Source of the DNA: Arenibacter antarcticus
GTDB lineage: Bacteria; Bacteroidota; Bacteroidia; Flavobacteriales; Flavobacteriaceae
Reading direction: 5' to 3'
DNA: 64,000 nt
NCBI RefSeq assembly: GCF_041320605.1
Contig: NZ_CP166679.1
Coordinates: 2,170,001-2,234,000 of the forward strand
Shown: positions 9,292-17,852 of the stretch, piece by piece
How positions within the stretch are numbered: the stretch's first letter is position 1
How the letters are laid out: each line of letters starts with the position of its first letter
Notes under the pieces: generated by a model
Told to the model about the DNA's origin: nothing
The model's input: only the letters and a program-made list of their open reading frames with translations
The model's database searches: none
Position numbers and translations under genes: made by a program

Positions 9292-9762
9292 TTAGAACTG
9301 AAACCGCACTCCTAAGGCAATATCCATATCCAGATCATCCGAATACTTGTCATTAAACCCAAACTCGGGTCTAATGTCTAAGGATAATAATAGTGGGAAA
9401 TCAAAATCATATTCAATACCAATGTCTCCTGCAATCAAGGCGAAGGTGCCATCTGAATCTTTTTTCTCAAATTGACCTAATCCTGCTCCGGCACCTACAT
9501 ACCAATGAAAACCACCGTCTATGGGCATTACCCATTGGTAAAGTCCAACCAGTTTAAAAGCATCAACATTATGGGAATTTCTCCATCCAAGGTCAAATTC
9601 CAATCTGTTGTTTTCATGTAAATAACGTTGGTAGGAAATTTCCCCACCAAATCCATCATTATCCCCTAACCGTACCCCTAGGGCATTTTTGGAGATCGAC
9701 TGTGAATGTGCGCTTACTGTCATAAGAAGTGCAATAGTAACTAGACCTAGTAATTTTTTCAT
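9292..9762 (-). CDS. Small outer-membrane beta-barrel protein
   Basis: The 156-aa protein has a clear signal peptide (MKKLLGLVTIALLMTVSAHSQ region) followed by alternating hydrophobic and polar strands and a terminal strand ending in aromatic F (ALGVRFQF), the usual sign of an outer-membrane barrel recognised by the Bam complex. Glycine-rich turns such as YVGAGAGLGQFE are present. It resembles small flavobacterial barrel proteins of unknown function and is too short for a porin. It is transcribed alone, converging on the amidohydrolase gene. Confidence 0.7.
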   Translation of the reverse strand: MKKLLGLVTIALLMTVSAHSQSISKNALGVRLGDNDGFGGEISYQRYLHENNRLEFDLGWRNSHNVDAFKLVGLYQWVMPIDGGFHWYVGAGAGLGQFEKKDSDGTFALIAGDIGIEYDFDFPLLLSLDIRPEFGFNDKYSDDLDMDIALGVRFQF

Positions 9763-10015
9763 ATTAGTTGTTAGTTTTTTAATAGTGTTAGCGAACCACG
9801 TATTTTACTTGGGATGGTTCCTTAATTAAAATACAAAATTATTAAAAATGGATGGAGAATTGACCTTAATCCAATTAAATACTAACCCTAATAGTAGTGG
9901 GTTCAAATAGGTCAAATATATTTTCTTTATAGTTATAACTTTTGTTTTAAATTGTGAATCTTATCGAGAATTCTTTAAAATCCTTTTGGATCAAGATTTA
10001 AAAAGATAGTTGTCC

Positions 10016-11575
10016 ATGTCGCGTAAAAAAGCAGTTAGAATTATTTTCATCCTCATCTCTCTTTTTATTGGTTTGGTGATGGTAGCGCAACTCATGGCAA
10101 AATCTAGAGTGGCCAATTTTTTAAGTAAAAAGGTGCCTAAGCATATCCATTTGGATTACGAAGGGTTAACCGTTAATGTCCTTTCTGGATCCATTCGTTT
10201 AAAAGAGGTACGGCTAGACTTTTATAATCCTGATACCTTGTTAAGGCATACTTCTGCTATAATGGAGGCCTTAAACTTTAAGGGCCTAGGATACGGCAAC
10301 CTGCTATTTAATAATACCGTTAGCTTTAGAAATGTAGAACTTTTAGAACCTGTTATAATGCATTTTCCTGATGACCTGCTTTCCCCTAAAAATGCTGCTA
10401 AAACGGAGGAAGTAGGTCGTGATATATCAATAGCTAATTTCAATATTGCCGATGGGGAATACATCCTAATGCAACAAAAACCAGATAGTGTGAAATTGAA
10501 GATAGATTCCTTCAATCTATCCTTAAGTCAAGTTGGCATCAGTACTGAAACCTTAAAGAATAAAATTCCCTTTACCTATGAAGCCCTTACTTTTAATTCA
10601 CATGACTTATTTGTGGATCTTGGGCCCTATGAGGTGCTTAAGGTCGCTGAGGTAGATCTGGTGCAAAAGGAGGCTGTTTTTAAAAATATAACTCTTACCT
10701 CTAAATATAATAAAAGGGAATTATCTAGGATTTTGATTAAAGAACGAGACCACATCGATCTAAAAATCCCGGAAGTGCTAATTTCTCAGTTGGACTTCGG
10801 ATATGATGAAGGCCGATTTTTTCTAAACATAGATAAAGGAATCTTTTCTGATCCAAGCTTGAGAATATATAGGGATAAATTGGTACCTGATGATTTTGAT
10901 CCAAAAAAACTATATAGTCAGATGCTCCGGGAAATGCCATTGGAATTAGATGTTGCTGAATTAAAAATTAATAGGGGTTATATTTCTTATGCCGAATTGG
11001 TGACGCAAGGAATTGTGCCAGGCGAAATTATATTTTCGGACTTGGATGCAGACTTAAAGAGAATTTCAAATACCAAAACTACTGTAAAAGGTGATGGTAC
11101 AACAATTGAGATTAATGCTTTATTAATGGGCAAGGCTCCCCTTATATTAAACTGGAATTTTGATCCGCAAATGGAGAACGATGCTTTTCTGGTGTCTGGG
11201 GAGCTACGCGATTTTAATTCGAAAAGCATCAATCCATTTTTAATATCCAACCTAAGGGCAGAGGCCAATGGAGACATAAAGGAGCTGTTTTTCACCTTTA
11301 GTGGAGATAAGGTGAGTTCTATTGGGGATATGAAAATGAAATATCAAGACTTCGGATTTGTAATATTGCAAAAAAATAGAGGAGGTGTAAATAAGTTACT
11401 GACCCTCCTTGGTAATATATTTACCAATGACGGTTCGCAAGCGGATCTAAATGGCTATAGATATGGCAGTATTGAAGCAGAACGAGATGTCAGCAAGTCA
11501 TTTTTTAACTATTTATGGCTCAATGTAAAGGAAGGGGTGCTAAGTACCCTTACAGGAAATGGAAAGCAAGACTGA
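10016..11575 (+). CDS. AsmA/DUF748-like envelope protein
   Basis: The 519-aa product has one N-terminal membrane segment (residues about 8-26) and a long beta-rich periplasmic part. The pattern near residue 48 (GLTVNVLSGSIRLKEVRL) and the repeated L-x-V-x-x-L strands fit the DUF748/AsmA group, which form elongated lipid-transfer or envelope-spanning scaffolds. The ATG at 10016 is preferred over a TTG two codons earlier. It stands alone between a 250-bp divergent region and the ArsC-like gene. Function is inferred from fold only. Confidence 0.6.
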   Translation: MSRKKAVRIIFILISLFIGLVMVAQLMAKSRVANFLSKKVPKHIHLDYEGLTVNVLSGSIRLKEVRLDFYNPDTLLRHTSAIMEALNFKGLGYGNLLFNNTVSFRNVELLEPVIMHFPDDLLSPKNAAKTEEVGRDISIANFNIADGEYILMQQKPDSVKLKIDSFNLSLSQVGISTETLKNKIPFTYEALTFNSHDLFVDLGPYEVLKVAEVDLVQKEAVFKNITLTSKYNKRELSRILIKERDHIDLKIPEVLISQLDFGYDEGRFFLNIDKGIFSDPSLRIYRDKLVPDDFDPKKLYSQMLREMPLELDVAELKINRGYISYAELVTQGIVPGEIIFSDLDADLKRISNTKTTVKGDGTTIEINALLMGKAPLILNWNFDPQMENDAFLVSGELRDFNSKSINPFLISNLRAEANGDIKELFFTFSGDKVSSIGDMKMKYQDFGFVILQKNRGGVNKLLTLLGNIFTNDGSQADLNGYRYGSIEAERDVSKSFFNYLWLNVKEGVLSTLTGNGKQD

Positions 11576-11670
11576 AGTGTTGTTTGATCTCAATCTCAAT
11601 TGGGGCAATAATAGAATGAAAAACGACTCTCATATATGTTTTGTTGAATTACCTTATAAATAAAAATAAT

Positions 11671-12093
11671 ATGGAAGAAATTGTGAAAGACGAAAGAAAA
11701 TTAACGCTCTATTATCATTCGGGGACTTCCATAGGGAAGCAAACATATGCCTATGCAACTACTTCCGACAAAAAACTTCTGGCGATAGATATAGCTAAAA
11801 CAAAGGTCACTGGTACTCAATGGGCTCAGATCGCGGATCATTTGGGGATTAGGATATGTGATCTCATAAATATGAAACACCCAGATTTTATTGCCGAGTA
11901 TGGAACTGATCAAGTTGATCTAGGGTGGGAGGATTGTCTAAAGATCCTTGATAAAAATCCTATTACGTTGGCGCATCCCATCCTTATGTTTGGTGCTACC
12001 TGGATCTTGATAAAAACTCCATCTAAAATAGCAAGTTACTTGGGGGCCGACACTGTGGCAATTAAGAAAATTGAGGAAGATTCTGGAGAGTAA
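11671..12093 (+). CDS. ArsC/Spx-fold protein lacking the catalytic cysteine
   Basis: The 140-aa protein has the thioredoxin-like architecture of the ArsC/Spx family: YYHSGTSIGKQTYAYA near residues 14-29 aligns with the usual Y-x-x-x-C-x-x-(S/C)-R-Q-T-L active-site loop, but Thr occupies the place of the nucleophilic Cys. The mid-section (GTQWAQIADHLGI) and the late strand-turn ILMFGATWILIKTPS match the family's C-terminal half. Without the cysteine it cannot act as a classical arsenate reductase, so a regulatory or binding role is likely. The ATG at 11671 with an A-rich leader is chosen over a TTG at 11641. Similar Cys-less proteins appear to occur in related flavobacteria. Confidence 0.65.
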   Translation: MEEIVKDERKLTLYYHSGTSIGKQTYAYATTSDKKLLAIDIAKTKVTGTQWAQIADHLGIRICDLINMKHPDFIAEYGTDQVDLGWEDCLKILDKNPITLAHPILMFGATWILIKTPSKIASYLGADTVAIKKIEEDSGE

Positions 12094-12291
12094 AACTCCT
12101 GATTTGCAACTTAGATACCCTAAAACTAATCTCGTCACAAAATTCAATACGGCTACAATCGCCTTAACACCAACCTATTTTGGGCTGCGTTTTACCTGAA
12201 ATAGGATTTAGAGCAATGAAAGAATCGTTTCAAGCAATTTTATTAAATCACCAGGCTTAACTTGGGGTAGGAACTAAAAATATATATAATC

Positions 12292-12780
12292 ATGGATTCT
12301 ACACAAACAACCATTGGAATAACTAAAGATAATAGGAAGGCCGTAGTGGAGATGTTACGGAAACTTTTAGCAGATGAATATTTGCTGTACACTAAACTGA
12401 GAAACGCGCATTGGAACGTAGAGGGAATCGATTTCCATACGAAACACGTGTTTTTTGAGGAGGAATACAACAAAATTGAGACCATAGTAGATGAGGTGGC
12501 AGAGAGAATAAGAATGCTGGGGTTCTATTCACCTGGTACACTAGGGGAGTTTTTAAAACTATCGCATTTAAAGGACGAGGCACCTAAAAAGACCGATAGC
12601 ACCAGCTTGATGGATGCCTTACTGGAAGATCATTCTACCATCATAAAATTTATCAGGAAAAGTATAGGAGATAATACCGAAGCACACAATGATGAAGGTA
12701 CGGCAGATTTCATCACTGGAATTATGCAGGTTCACGAACAAATGTCTTGGATGTTAAGAGCTTCCTTAAAGGCTTTCTAA
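12292..12780 (+). CDS. dps: Dps family ferritin-like DNA protection protein
   Basis: Dps proteins form dodecamers that oxidise and store iron and shield DNA in stationary phase or peroxide stress. The 162-aa length is typical. The ferroxidase ligands lie in NAHWNVEGIDFHTKHVFFEE (residues about 37-56), where H, H, D and E positions are all present, and helix-rich sequence runs to the end. The gene has its own leader (about 200 bases from the preceding gene) and a strong terminator just after its stop, so it is monocistronic. Its regulation is not readable here; no clear TAnnTTTG promoter was found close to the start. Confidence 0.95.
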   Translation: MDSTQTTIGITKDNRKAVVEMLRKLLADEYLLYTKLRNAHWNVEGIDFHTKHVFFEEEYNKIETIVDEVAERIRMLGFYSPGTLGEFLKLSHLKDEAPKKTDSTSLMDALLEDHSTIIKFIRKSIGDNTEAHNDEGTADFITGIMQVHEQMSWMLRASLKAF

Positions 12781-12805
12781 CAAGTTTTAATTCCCCCCTT
12801 GAATC

Positions 12806-12843
12806 ATCGGTTAAGAATAATTTTTCTTAACCGATTTTTTTTA
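12806..12843 (+). terminator. Intrinsic terminator of dps
   Basis: A perfect 12-bp stem (12806-12817 with 12824-12835), a 6-nt loop and a run of eight or nine T residues directly follow the dps stop. Confidence 0.9.
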
Positions 12844-12974
12844 TGCTAAATTTTTAAAAGAAGCCATTAAGAAACATTTTGATTTCCCATTCTGATAGTG
12901 TTGTAGTTGCTGTCTGAGAGGAACCAAAACAGCCATCAAGTGTATTGCTCTCCAAGATATCCGGTTTCGACTGG

Positions 12975-12996
12975 GCCTACCTACTGGCAGGCAGGC
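12975..12996. repeat. GGCAGGCAGGC-type imperfect palindrome
   Basis: GCCTACCTACTGGCAGGCAGGC is an imperfect palindrome of a kind scattered between genes in many flavobacterial genomes. Only one copy was noticed in this window, so its status as a dispersed repeat rests on recall of such elements elsewhere. Confidence 0.35.
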
Positions 12997-13048
12997 AAGT
13001 TCAATCTCCAATAATCCGTTGGCTGACCAGAACCGAAACCATATCCTT

Positions 13049-13117
13049 ATGGTCTGTCTCTAGTGATCTACATAGAAGTAATGTAGGTTGAGTCATTTCT
13101 TAAATTAACCAGACCAT
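13049..13117. other. Nested inverted repeat in the dps-AraC intergenic region
   Basis: ATGGTCTG (13049-13056) pairs with CAGACCAT (13110-13117), and inside it CTACAT pairs with ATGTAG about 8 bases apart. The nested arms could form an RNA structure or a cruciform. No promoter or gene is attached to it. The rest of the 12.84-13.13 kb gap shows nothing else. Confidence 0.3.
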
Positions 13118-13133
13118 CGTTACAAAAGGGCAC

Positions 13134-13164
13134 AAAAAAACCGATCTGTTCAGACCGGTTTTTT
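13134..13164 (-). terminator. Intrinsic terminator of the AraC regulator gene
   Basis: On the minus strand ACCGGTCTG pairs with CAGATCGGT (one G-U pair) across a 2-nt loop and is followed by seven T residues. The A-C mismatch this creates on the plus strand shows that it serves the minus strand. Confidence 0.85.
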
Positions 13165-13183
13165 GTATTAAGTAAATATGAAG

Positions 13184-14215
13184 TTAAGCTGTTGCAACCA
13201 ACGTGTTTTGATTGTCTTGATAGTATTTTGGACTGCAATTGTATCGCTCCTTAAAAATTTTGGAGAAATAACTTCTGCTGGTAAGTCCTACACTGTAGAC
13301 AATTTCAGAAATATTTAGGTCGGTGGTTTTGATCATGTGTTCTGCAGTTTCCACCCTTACATTCCGTATGTAATCCGTTACCGTTCTATTGTACAATAAT
13401 TTAAAGCCTTCCTGTAGTTTTGCTGGCGAAAGACCAGACTTGGAGCTTAGGTACTTTAGGTTGTATTGAATCTCTGGATAATTTCTTACGAATTCCGCGA
13501 GTTCCCTTATGTTGTCTACCTCATCCTTGGTTAAAGAACCAAAATTATTTTTCGAATTCTTTTGATCTTCCTTGTGCTGCTGAATTTCCATGGCCAACAT
13601 TAGGTGAACAATTCCCTGTGTTAACAAGTGGCGTACCAAACCTTTTTGGGTAATGGCTTCCAATTGATGCATTTGTTCGGCAATTTTAAGATTGTAGGAG
13701 CCCGTGTAGGCAAAAGTTTGCTCTCCATTTTTCGGCATAAAGGTTTTTAGTAATTGATTTCTCAATTTATCTATATTGTCTTCCGTTGATGCTTCCTCAG
13801 TAGTGGTTACCATTATATTGGAGATCTTTACATGTTCATCCTTCTTAAAAAAGAGAGTTGTTTCTTTGCTAGGGTCACTGGAGAATATACCAGTCTGAAA
13901 TTGATTCAATACCCGTTGCTTCTCTTCATTTCCAAAACTATGGGCTATTTTCCCCTTTGCGCAATACATAAAATGTATAGGGTTCGTACTTGGCATGTTA
14001 TTAATTACCAAAGTATCTTCTTTAAAGGTGATATCGTATTGCATAAAGCAGATGTGGCTTTTAAAGCAAACACCTGTAATTGTACCACTAGCCAAATCGT
14101 TGTCAAGGATTAGATGGTATTCTTGGGGACGGGATTTTAAGCTGCCACCTAAATCTTGTTGCATCTCATTAAAGATATTTGTGATGTTGTTTGAATCTAT
14201 GTTAATTGTTTTCAT
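13184..14215 (-). CDS. AraC family transcriptional regulator
   Basis: The 343-aa protein has a C-terminal AraC/XylS DNA-binding domain (about residues 245-340) with two helix-turn-helix units: LKYLSSKSGLSPAKLQEGFK and ISEIVYSVGLTSRSYFSKIF, ending in the usual CSPKYY. The N-terminal 230 residues have no clear sugar-binding cupin motif. A longer open frame reaches to 14413, but the extra 66 residues look non-coding, and the ATG at 14215 (MKTINIDSNN) has an A-rich leader, so it is taken as the start. It is an orphan regulator; nearby candidates for control are the small gene upstream and dps. A 12-bp inverted repeat lies about 500 bases upstream of its start. Confidence 0.85.
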   Translation of the reverse strand: MKTINIDSNNITNIFNEMQQDLGGSLKSRPQEYHLILDNDLASGTITGVCFKSHICFMQYDITFKEDTLVINNMPSTNPIHFMYCAKGKIAHSFGNEEKQRVLNQFQTGIFSSDPSKETTLFFKKDEHVKISNIMVTTTEEASTEDNIDKLRNQLLKTFMPKNGEQTFAYTGSYNLKIAEQMHQLEAITQKGLVRHLLTQGIVHLMLAMEIQQHKEDQKNSKNNFGSLTKDEVDNIRELAEFVRNYPEIQYNLKYLSSKSGLSPAKLQEGFKLLYNRTVTDYIRNVRVETAEHMIKTTDLNISEIVYSVGLTSRSYFSKIFKERYNCSPKYYQDNQNTLVATA

Positions 14216-14441
14216 AATGTTGTGTTTAAAGGTTCTTAATGTCATTTTTCCCTTATTACTTTCAGGATCATTAGGAGAGCCGCCAGTAATAGAAAAAAGT
14301 GTATTAAATTGCCTATGTTGAATACAAATAGGCCCATTGTCCAAATGACAAGCATTAAAACTGCTATTAGGGTCAATATTTTGGACATTAGTAGCGCTAA
14401 TAAATTTGTACAAGTTTGGTAGTATTGTAAAATTTTACCTG

Positions 14442-14588
14442 CTAATTGGAATTGTAACCGTTTGGCTGATTTGTCATTCCCAATATAAAATTATCTGGCA
14501 AGGTGCTGTCTTCCTCCATTTTTGAATCTAAAGTCCAACGCTTACCAACTTTTGAGTTCAAGGAAGATTGTTCGTCGGATTTTTTCAT
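14442..14588 (-). CDS. Small hydrophilic protein upstream of the AraC gene
   Basis: This 48-codon open frame starts with ATG after an AACAACTACC leader typical of Bacteroidota and stops at 14442. The product is hydrophilic, with Lys/Asp/Ser-rich sequence and a C-terminal GMTNQPNGYNSN tail, and no membrane segment or known motif. It reads in the same direction as the AraC gene 226 bases downstream and could share its promoter. No function is proposed. It could be a chance frame; conservation would decide. Confidence 0.4.
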   Translation of the reverse strand: MKKSDEQSSLNSKVGKRWTLDSKMEEDSTLPDNFILGMTNQPNGYNSN

Positions 14589-14674
14589 GGTAGTTGTTTT
14601 TAATCATTTGTTTTGTGTATACAAATCTCGATAAAAGGTAGGCCCTCCCTGTTATACAATTTTTGAATTCTCTT

Positions 14675-14725
14675 ATATAATTATACTAAAAAAGCCATTT
14701 TTGGCCTATAACGGTATAATTATAT
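14675..14725. promoter_or_regulatory. 12-bp perfect inverted repeat, possible operator
   Basis: ATATAATTATAC (14675-14686) and GTATAATTATAT (14714-14725) are exact inverted copies 27 bases apart, with a shorter GCCA/TGGC dyad between them. The pair lies upstream of the 48-aa gene and the AraC gene and 75 bases past the histidine kinase stop. It could be an operator for a dimeric regulator, a weak terminator, or both. Confidence 0.4.
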
Positions 14726-14800
14726 CGATTTGAGATAGTTTTTTAGAGGAAAGTATTCACTTATGTGAGGGTGTAGAGTACGGAAAATGAAGTCAAAAGC

Positions 14801-17380
14801 TTAGGCGGGAAGGTATATACGGAAATTGGCGCCTTTATTAATTGTTCCTTCGGCTACTATATGCCCTTTGTGATTTTCTGCAATTTTCTTGCAAATGGCC
14901 AAACCTATTCCCGTTCCTGAGTATTCATTTTTCTGGTGCAACCGCTGAAATAACCCAAAGATTTTCTTGGCGTTAGATTGATCAAAGCCTATTCCGTTGT
15001 CCTTAATGGTAATACAATAATACTGTTGGTGCTTTTTTTGAAAATTGTCCGTTATCTGTTTGCGTTTAAGTTGTTGACAGTCGATTTCAATTTTTGGCCG
15101 ATTCAGCACGCTTGAATATTTAATGGAATTTGAAAGAAGATTATTAAAAAGCTGTTCCAATTGAAAAGGGACTCCACTAAGTTCTGGAAGATTGTGGGCT
15201 TCAATAGAAACACCTTTCTCCTTAATTGGTGCTTCCAAGTCTTCTAGCACCTTTTCTAATATTTCGTTGAGGTCTACCGTTGAAAGTCCTTTTTTGTCTT
15301 TGTTCAATCGGGAATAAGCCAAGAGATATCTAATAAGGGTCTGCATTCTATTTGCGGAAGAACTTACTTTATGTAAATATTCGAGATTTTTGCTAGAAAC
15401 ATTTTCAGTATTCTCCTCGGTTATCCTGGAAATGAAAATTTGTATTTTTCTCAAGGGTTCCTGTAAGTCATGGCTGGCAACACGATTAAAAGACTCCAGT
15501 TCACTGTTGGACCTCTTGAGTTCCAAATTTTTATCCTTTAGCTTTTGTTCATTCTTTAGTTCCGTGGTAATGTCTTTAACGACTCCAATAAACTCGTTTT
15601 GCACAAAATGACCGGAATGTTGTAGGTGTTTTATTTTCCCAGTCTTGGTGATAATCCTGTAATTGAAATTGCCATCATGCTTTCTTTCTGTGGTCAACTG
15701 TAATTTTTCGTTATAATAATTTCGATCTTTTGGATGTATAAAGCGATCGTAATTTTCAGAGGTGGCAATAAATTCGTTTGCCTCACAGTCCAATAATCGA
15801 TAAAAATTATCTGACATGGTGGCCTCATTTGTTTTTAAGTCCCAGCGATAGCTTCCGATCTTGGCGACCGCTTCGGCATCCTTAAGAATGGAGTTTTGAA
15901 TGGTTAATTGCTCATTGAGTTCCAATAATACTTGTTTGGCTTTTATAATTTCGGTACTATCATATGAGGTGAGGGTAATCCCGGTATTCAATTTGTTTAT
16001 GGTGGTATGTACCCATTTCCATTTGTTGTTTAAGTAGTATTTTGTTTCGTGGGTTTCAATACTGCCTTGGGTAGCGCATTTTACCATGAGCTTAAATAAT
16101 CCATTATTATGGATCGAAGGAAATGTTTCTGTGATAGATTTACCGATGACCGATTTGGGTTTATTGCCAGTTAGATTCTCTGTTTCCTTGTTGGTGAAGA
16201 GGTACCTGAAATCTATTATGTTACCGTCCTTATCTATTTCGGTATTAAGATGACTAACCGTATTGCTGGCACTTTCTAAGATATTGTTTAAAAAGGCCTT
16301 GGTTTGGATAAGGTCCTTATTTCGAAATTCTAATTTTTCGTTTAGGAGTTTTAAGTTTTTGGTAAACTTTTTTTCAGTGGTAGTGTCCATGGAGGTGGTA
16401 AGTACCCCATCATCCATAAGGGTTGCAGTTGTCCTAAGCCAGGATTTCTTTCCATTGTATTCTAAAAGCTTTTCAAATTTTCGGGTAGATCCTTCCTCTA
16501 CTATCTGAACCAGTTCCTGAAAGATGCCGTTTTTGAAATTTTCGGGTAAGTTTTCCGACATTTTGGTATTGGCAATCTGATCAGGTTTTTTTCCTAATAT
16601 AGATTCTATTTTCTCATTGGAAAAGGTAATGGTGAAGTCTTTTACTTTTCCGGAATCATCGTAGATTGGCTCAAAGTAGCTGATGATATTATCGGAGCAG
16701 GCCAATATATTTGCGAGGAATCTTTCTGCTGTAGTGGTTTTTTTTCTTAAGATGTTTATTTGAATAAAGGACACCACAAAAATTAACACAGCGAAGGTTC
16801 CCAGAAAAAGGATGGTTAACGGAGTAAATGAGATTTGGGAAGCATAGGCTGCTTTTCGTTTTGCAAGTTCTTTTTGCTTAACGCTATACATCTGATTTCT
16901 CAGTAAACTTAGTTCGGTGATAGCCGAAGTTACTTTAAGTACCTTTTCCTTGTAGTTAGCAGAGGTTATAGGTTGATTATAAGGTGTCGCCGCTAATTGC
17001 TTTAGGGATAAAAAAAGGCTGTCTTGCCAGATTTTAACTTTTTTTAGAATTTTTTGTTGCGCTGGTTTATTCGAGGTAAGTTCTTCTAGGATCTTTATAG
17101 ATTCTAAGGTTTCGGGCATATAAACTTCAAATGTTGATATTCCCGTGGAGTCTTGTAGTAAGCGGTTTCTTAATTCGGTAGCCTGCATTTGTCCATAGTA
17201 GGAGAACAAATGATTTATTTGCATATCTACCTGCATAATTGAAGTAACAGATTCGGCGGACTTCCCCAGCCTATCGATCTGCCTATAGCTGATACTGCCA
17301 ATGAACAATAGAAGGGCGGTTGCTGCAATAAGCATAATAATATACACTTTTGGCGAGGGGGCCAATTTTTTGAGCACCAT
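14801..17380 (-). CDS. Membrane-bound multi-PAS sensor histidine kinase
   Basis: The 859-aa kinase has two membrane segments (about residues 13-31 and 186-207) enclosing a helical CHASE3-like periplasmic sensor. Three PAS-type domains follow (about 215-335, 350-475 and 495-615), the last with a PAC-like YRIITKTGKIKHL end. The HisKA domain bears the phospho-acceptor H637 in ASHDLQEPLRK, and the ATPase domain shows LLSNSIKYS, DNGIGFD and GTGIGLAICKK. No receiver domain is attached; the receiver protein is encoded 11 bases upstream in the same operon. This layout resembles phytochrome-type kinases (Cph1/Rcp1), though no GAF chromophore domain is present. The sensed signal is unknown. Confidence 0.93.
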   Translation of the reverse strand: MVLKKLAPSPKVYIIMLIAATALLLFIGSISYRQIDRLGKSAESVTSIMQVDMQINHLFSYYGQMQATELRNRLLQDSTGISTFEVYMPETLESIKILEELTSNKPAQQKILKKVKIWQDSLFLSLKQLAATPYNQPITSANYKEKVLKVTSAITELSLLRNQMYSVKQKELAKRKAAYASQISFTPLTILFLGTFAVLIFVVSFIQINILRKKTTTAERFLANILACSDNIISYFEPIYDDSGKVKDFTITFSNEKIESILGKKPDQIANTKMSENLPENFKNGIFQELVQIVEEGSTRKFEKLLEYNGKKSWLRTTATLMDDGVLTTSMDTTTEKKFTKNLKLLNEKLEFRNKDLIQTKAFLNNILESASNTVSHLNTEIDKDGNIIDFRYLFTNKETENLTGNKPKSVIGKSITETFPSIHNNGLFKLMVKCATQGSIETHETKYYLNNKWKWVHTTINKLNTGITLTSYDSTEIIKAKQVLLELNEQLTIQNSILKDAEAVAKIGSYRWDLKTNEATMSDNFYRLLDCEANEFIATSENYDRFIHPKDRNYYNEKLQLTTERKHDGNFNYRIITKTGKIKHLQHSGHFVQNEFIGVVKDITTELKNEQKLKDKNLELKRSNSELESFNRVASHDLQEPLRKIQIFISRITEENTENVSSKNLEYLHKVSSSANRMQTLIRYLLAYSRLNKDKKGLSTVDLNEILEKVLEDLEAPIKEKGVSIEAHNLPELSGVPFQLEQLFNNLLSNSIKYSSVLNRPKIEIDCQQLKRKQITDNFQKKHQQYYCITIKDNGIGFDQSNAKKIFGLFQRLHQKNEYSGTGIGLAICKKIAENHKGHIVAEGTINKGANFRIYLPA

Positions 17381-17391
17381 AAGTTTGTAAA

Positions 17392-17838
17392 TTATATCCG
17401 CAATAGAAAATTATCCCTATTTAAGGCAGAGGTGTGATATTGCCAATTAAGTTGTAACACCTTATCAATAGCTTTCTTTAATGCAGCAAAACTATTTGGT
17501 TTGTTGATGTAAATATTAGCTCCAGTTACAAAGGTCTCCTCAATATCCTCTTCCGATGAGGAAGTGGAATAAATAGCGACCATTAGGTCCTTTAATTTTG
17601 CGTGATTTCTTATTTCACTTAAACATTGCATGCCATTTTTTAAAGGCATATTTAGATCCAAAAATACAATTTCTGGCAAAATAACGTTCGGAAGAGTTAA
17701 ATAATCCATTAATTCCTTTCCATCTTTAAAGAGAGAAAGTTTTGTTTTGATCTTAATTTCCTCTATAGCTTCTTTAAACAAAGTTCGGTCGTCTTGATCA
17801 TCATCGGCAAGTGCAATATTTAGCGAATGTAATGACAT
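17392..17838 (-). CDS. Single-domain response regulator (Rcp1-like)
   Basis: The 148-aa protein is a lone receiver domain. Acidic residues ADDDQDD near position 11-17 and the phospho-acceptor D61 in FLDLNMPLKNG are present, as are the switch Thr/Ser region (YSTSSSEEDIEE) and the conserved Lys in NKPNSF. There is no output domain, so it works by protein contact or in a phosphorelay, as Rcp1-type regulators do with PAS-rich kinases. It lies between an AraC-type gene (14 bases) and the histidine kinase (11 bases), in one transcript. Confidence 0.92.
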   Translation of the reverse strand: MSLHSLNIALADDDQDDRTLFKEAIEEIKIKTKLSLFKDGKELMDYLTLPNVILPEIVFLDLNMPLKNGMQCLSEIRNHAKLKDLMVAIYSTSSSEEDIEETFVTGANIYINKPNSFAALKKAIDKVLQLNWQYHTSALNRDNFLLRI

Positions 17839-17852
17839 AATTCTTTTAGGGG

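Noticed and set aside
13832..14321. Plus-strand frames of 93 and 108 aa
   Set aside because: Both are antisense to the AraC gene, with no supporting features.
14216..14413. N-terminal extension of the AraC regulator
   Set aside because: The ATG at 14215 has a proper leader and a better family start; the added 66 residues lack any domain-like pattern.
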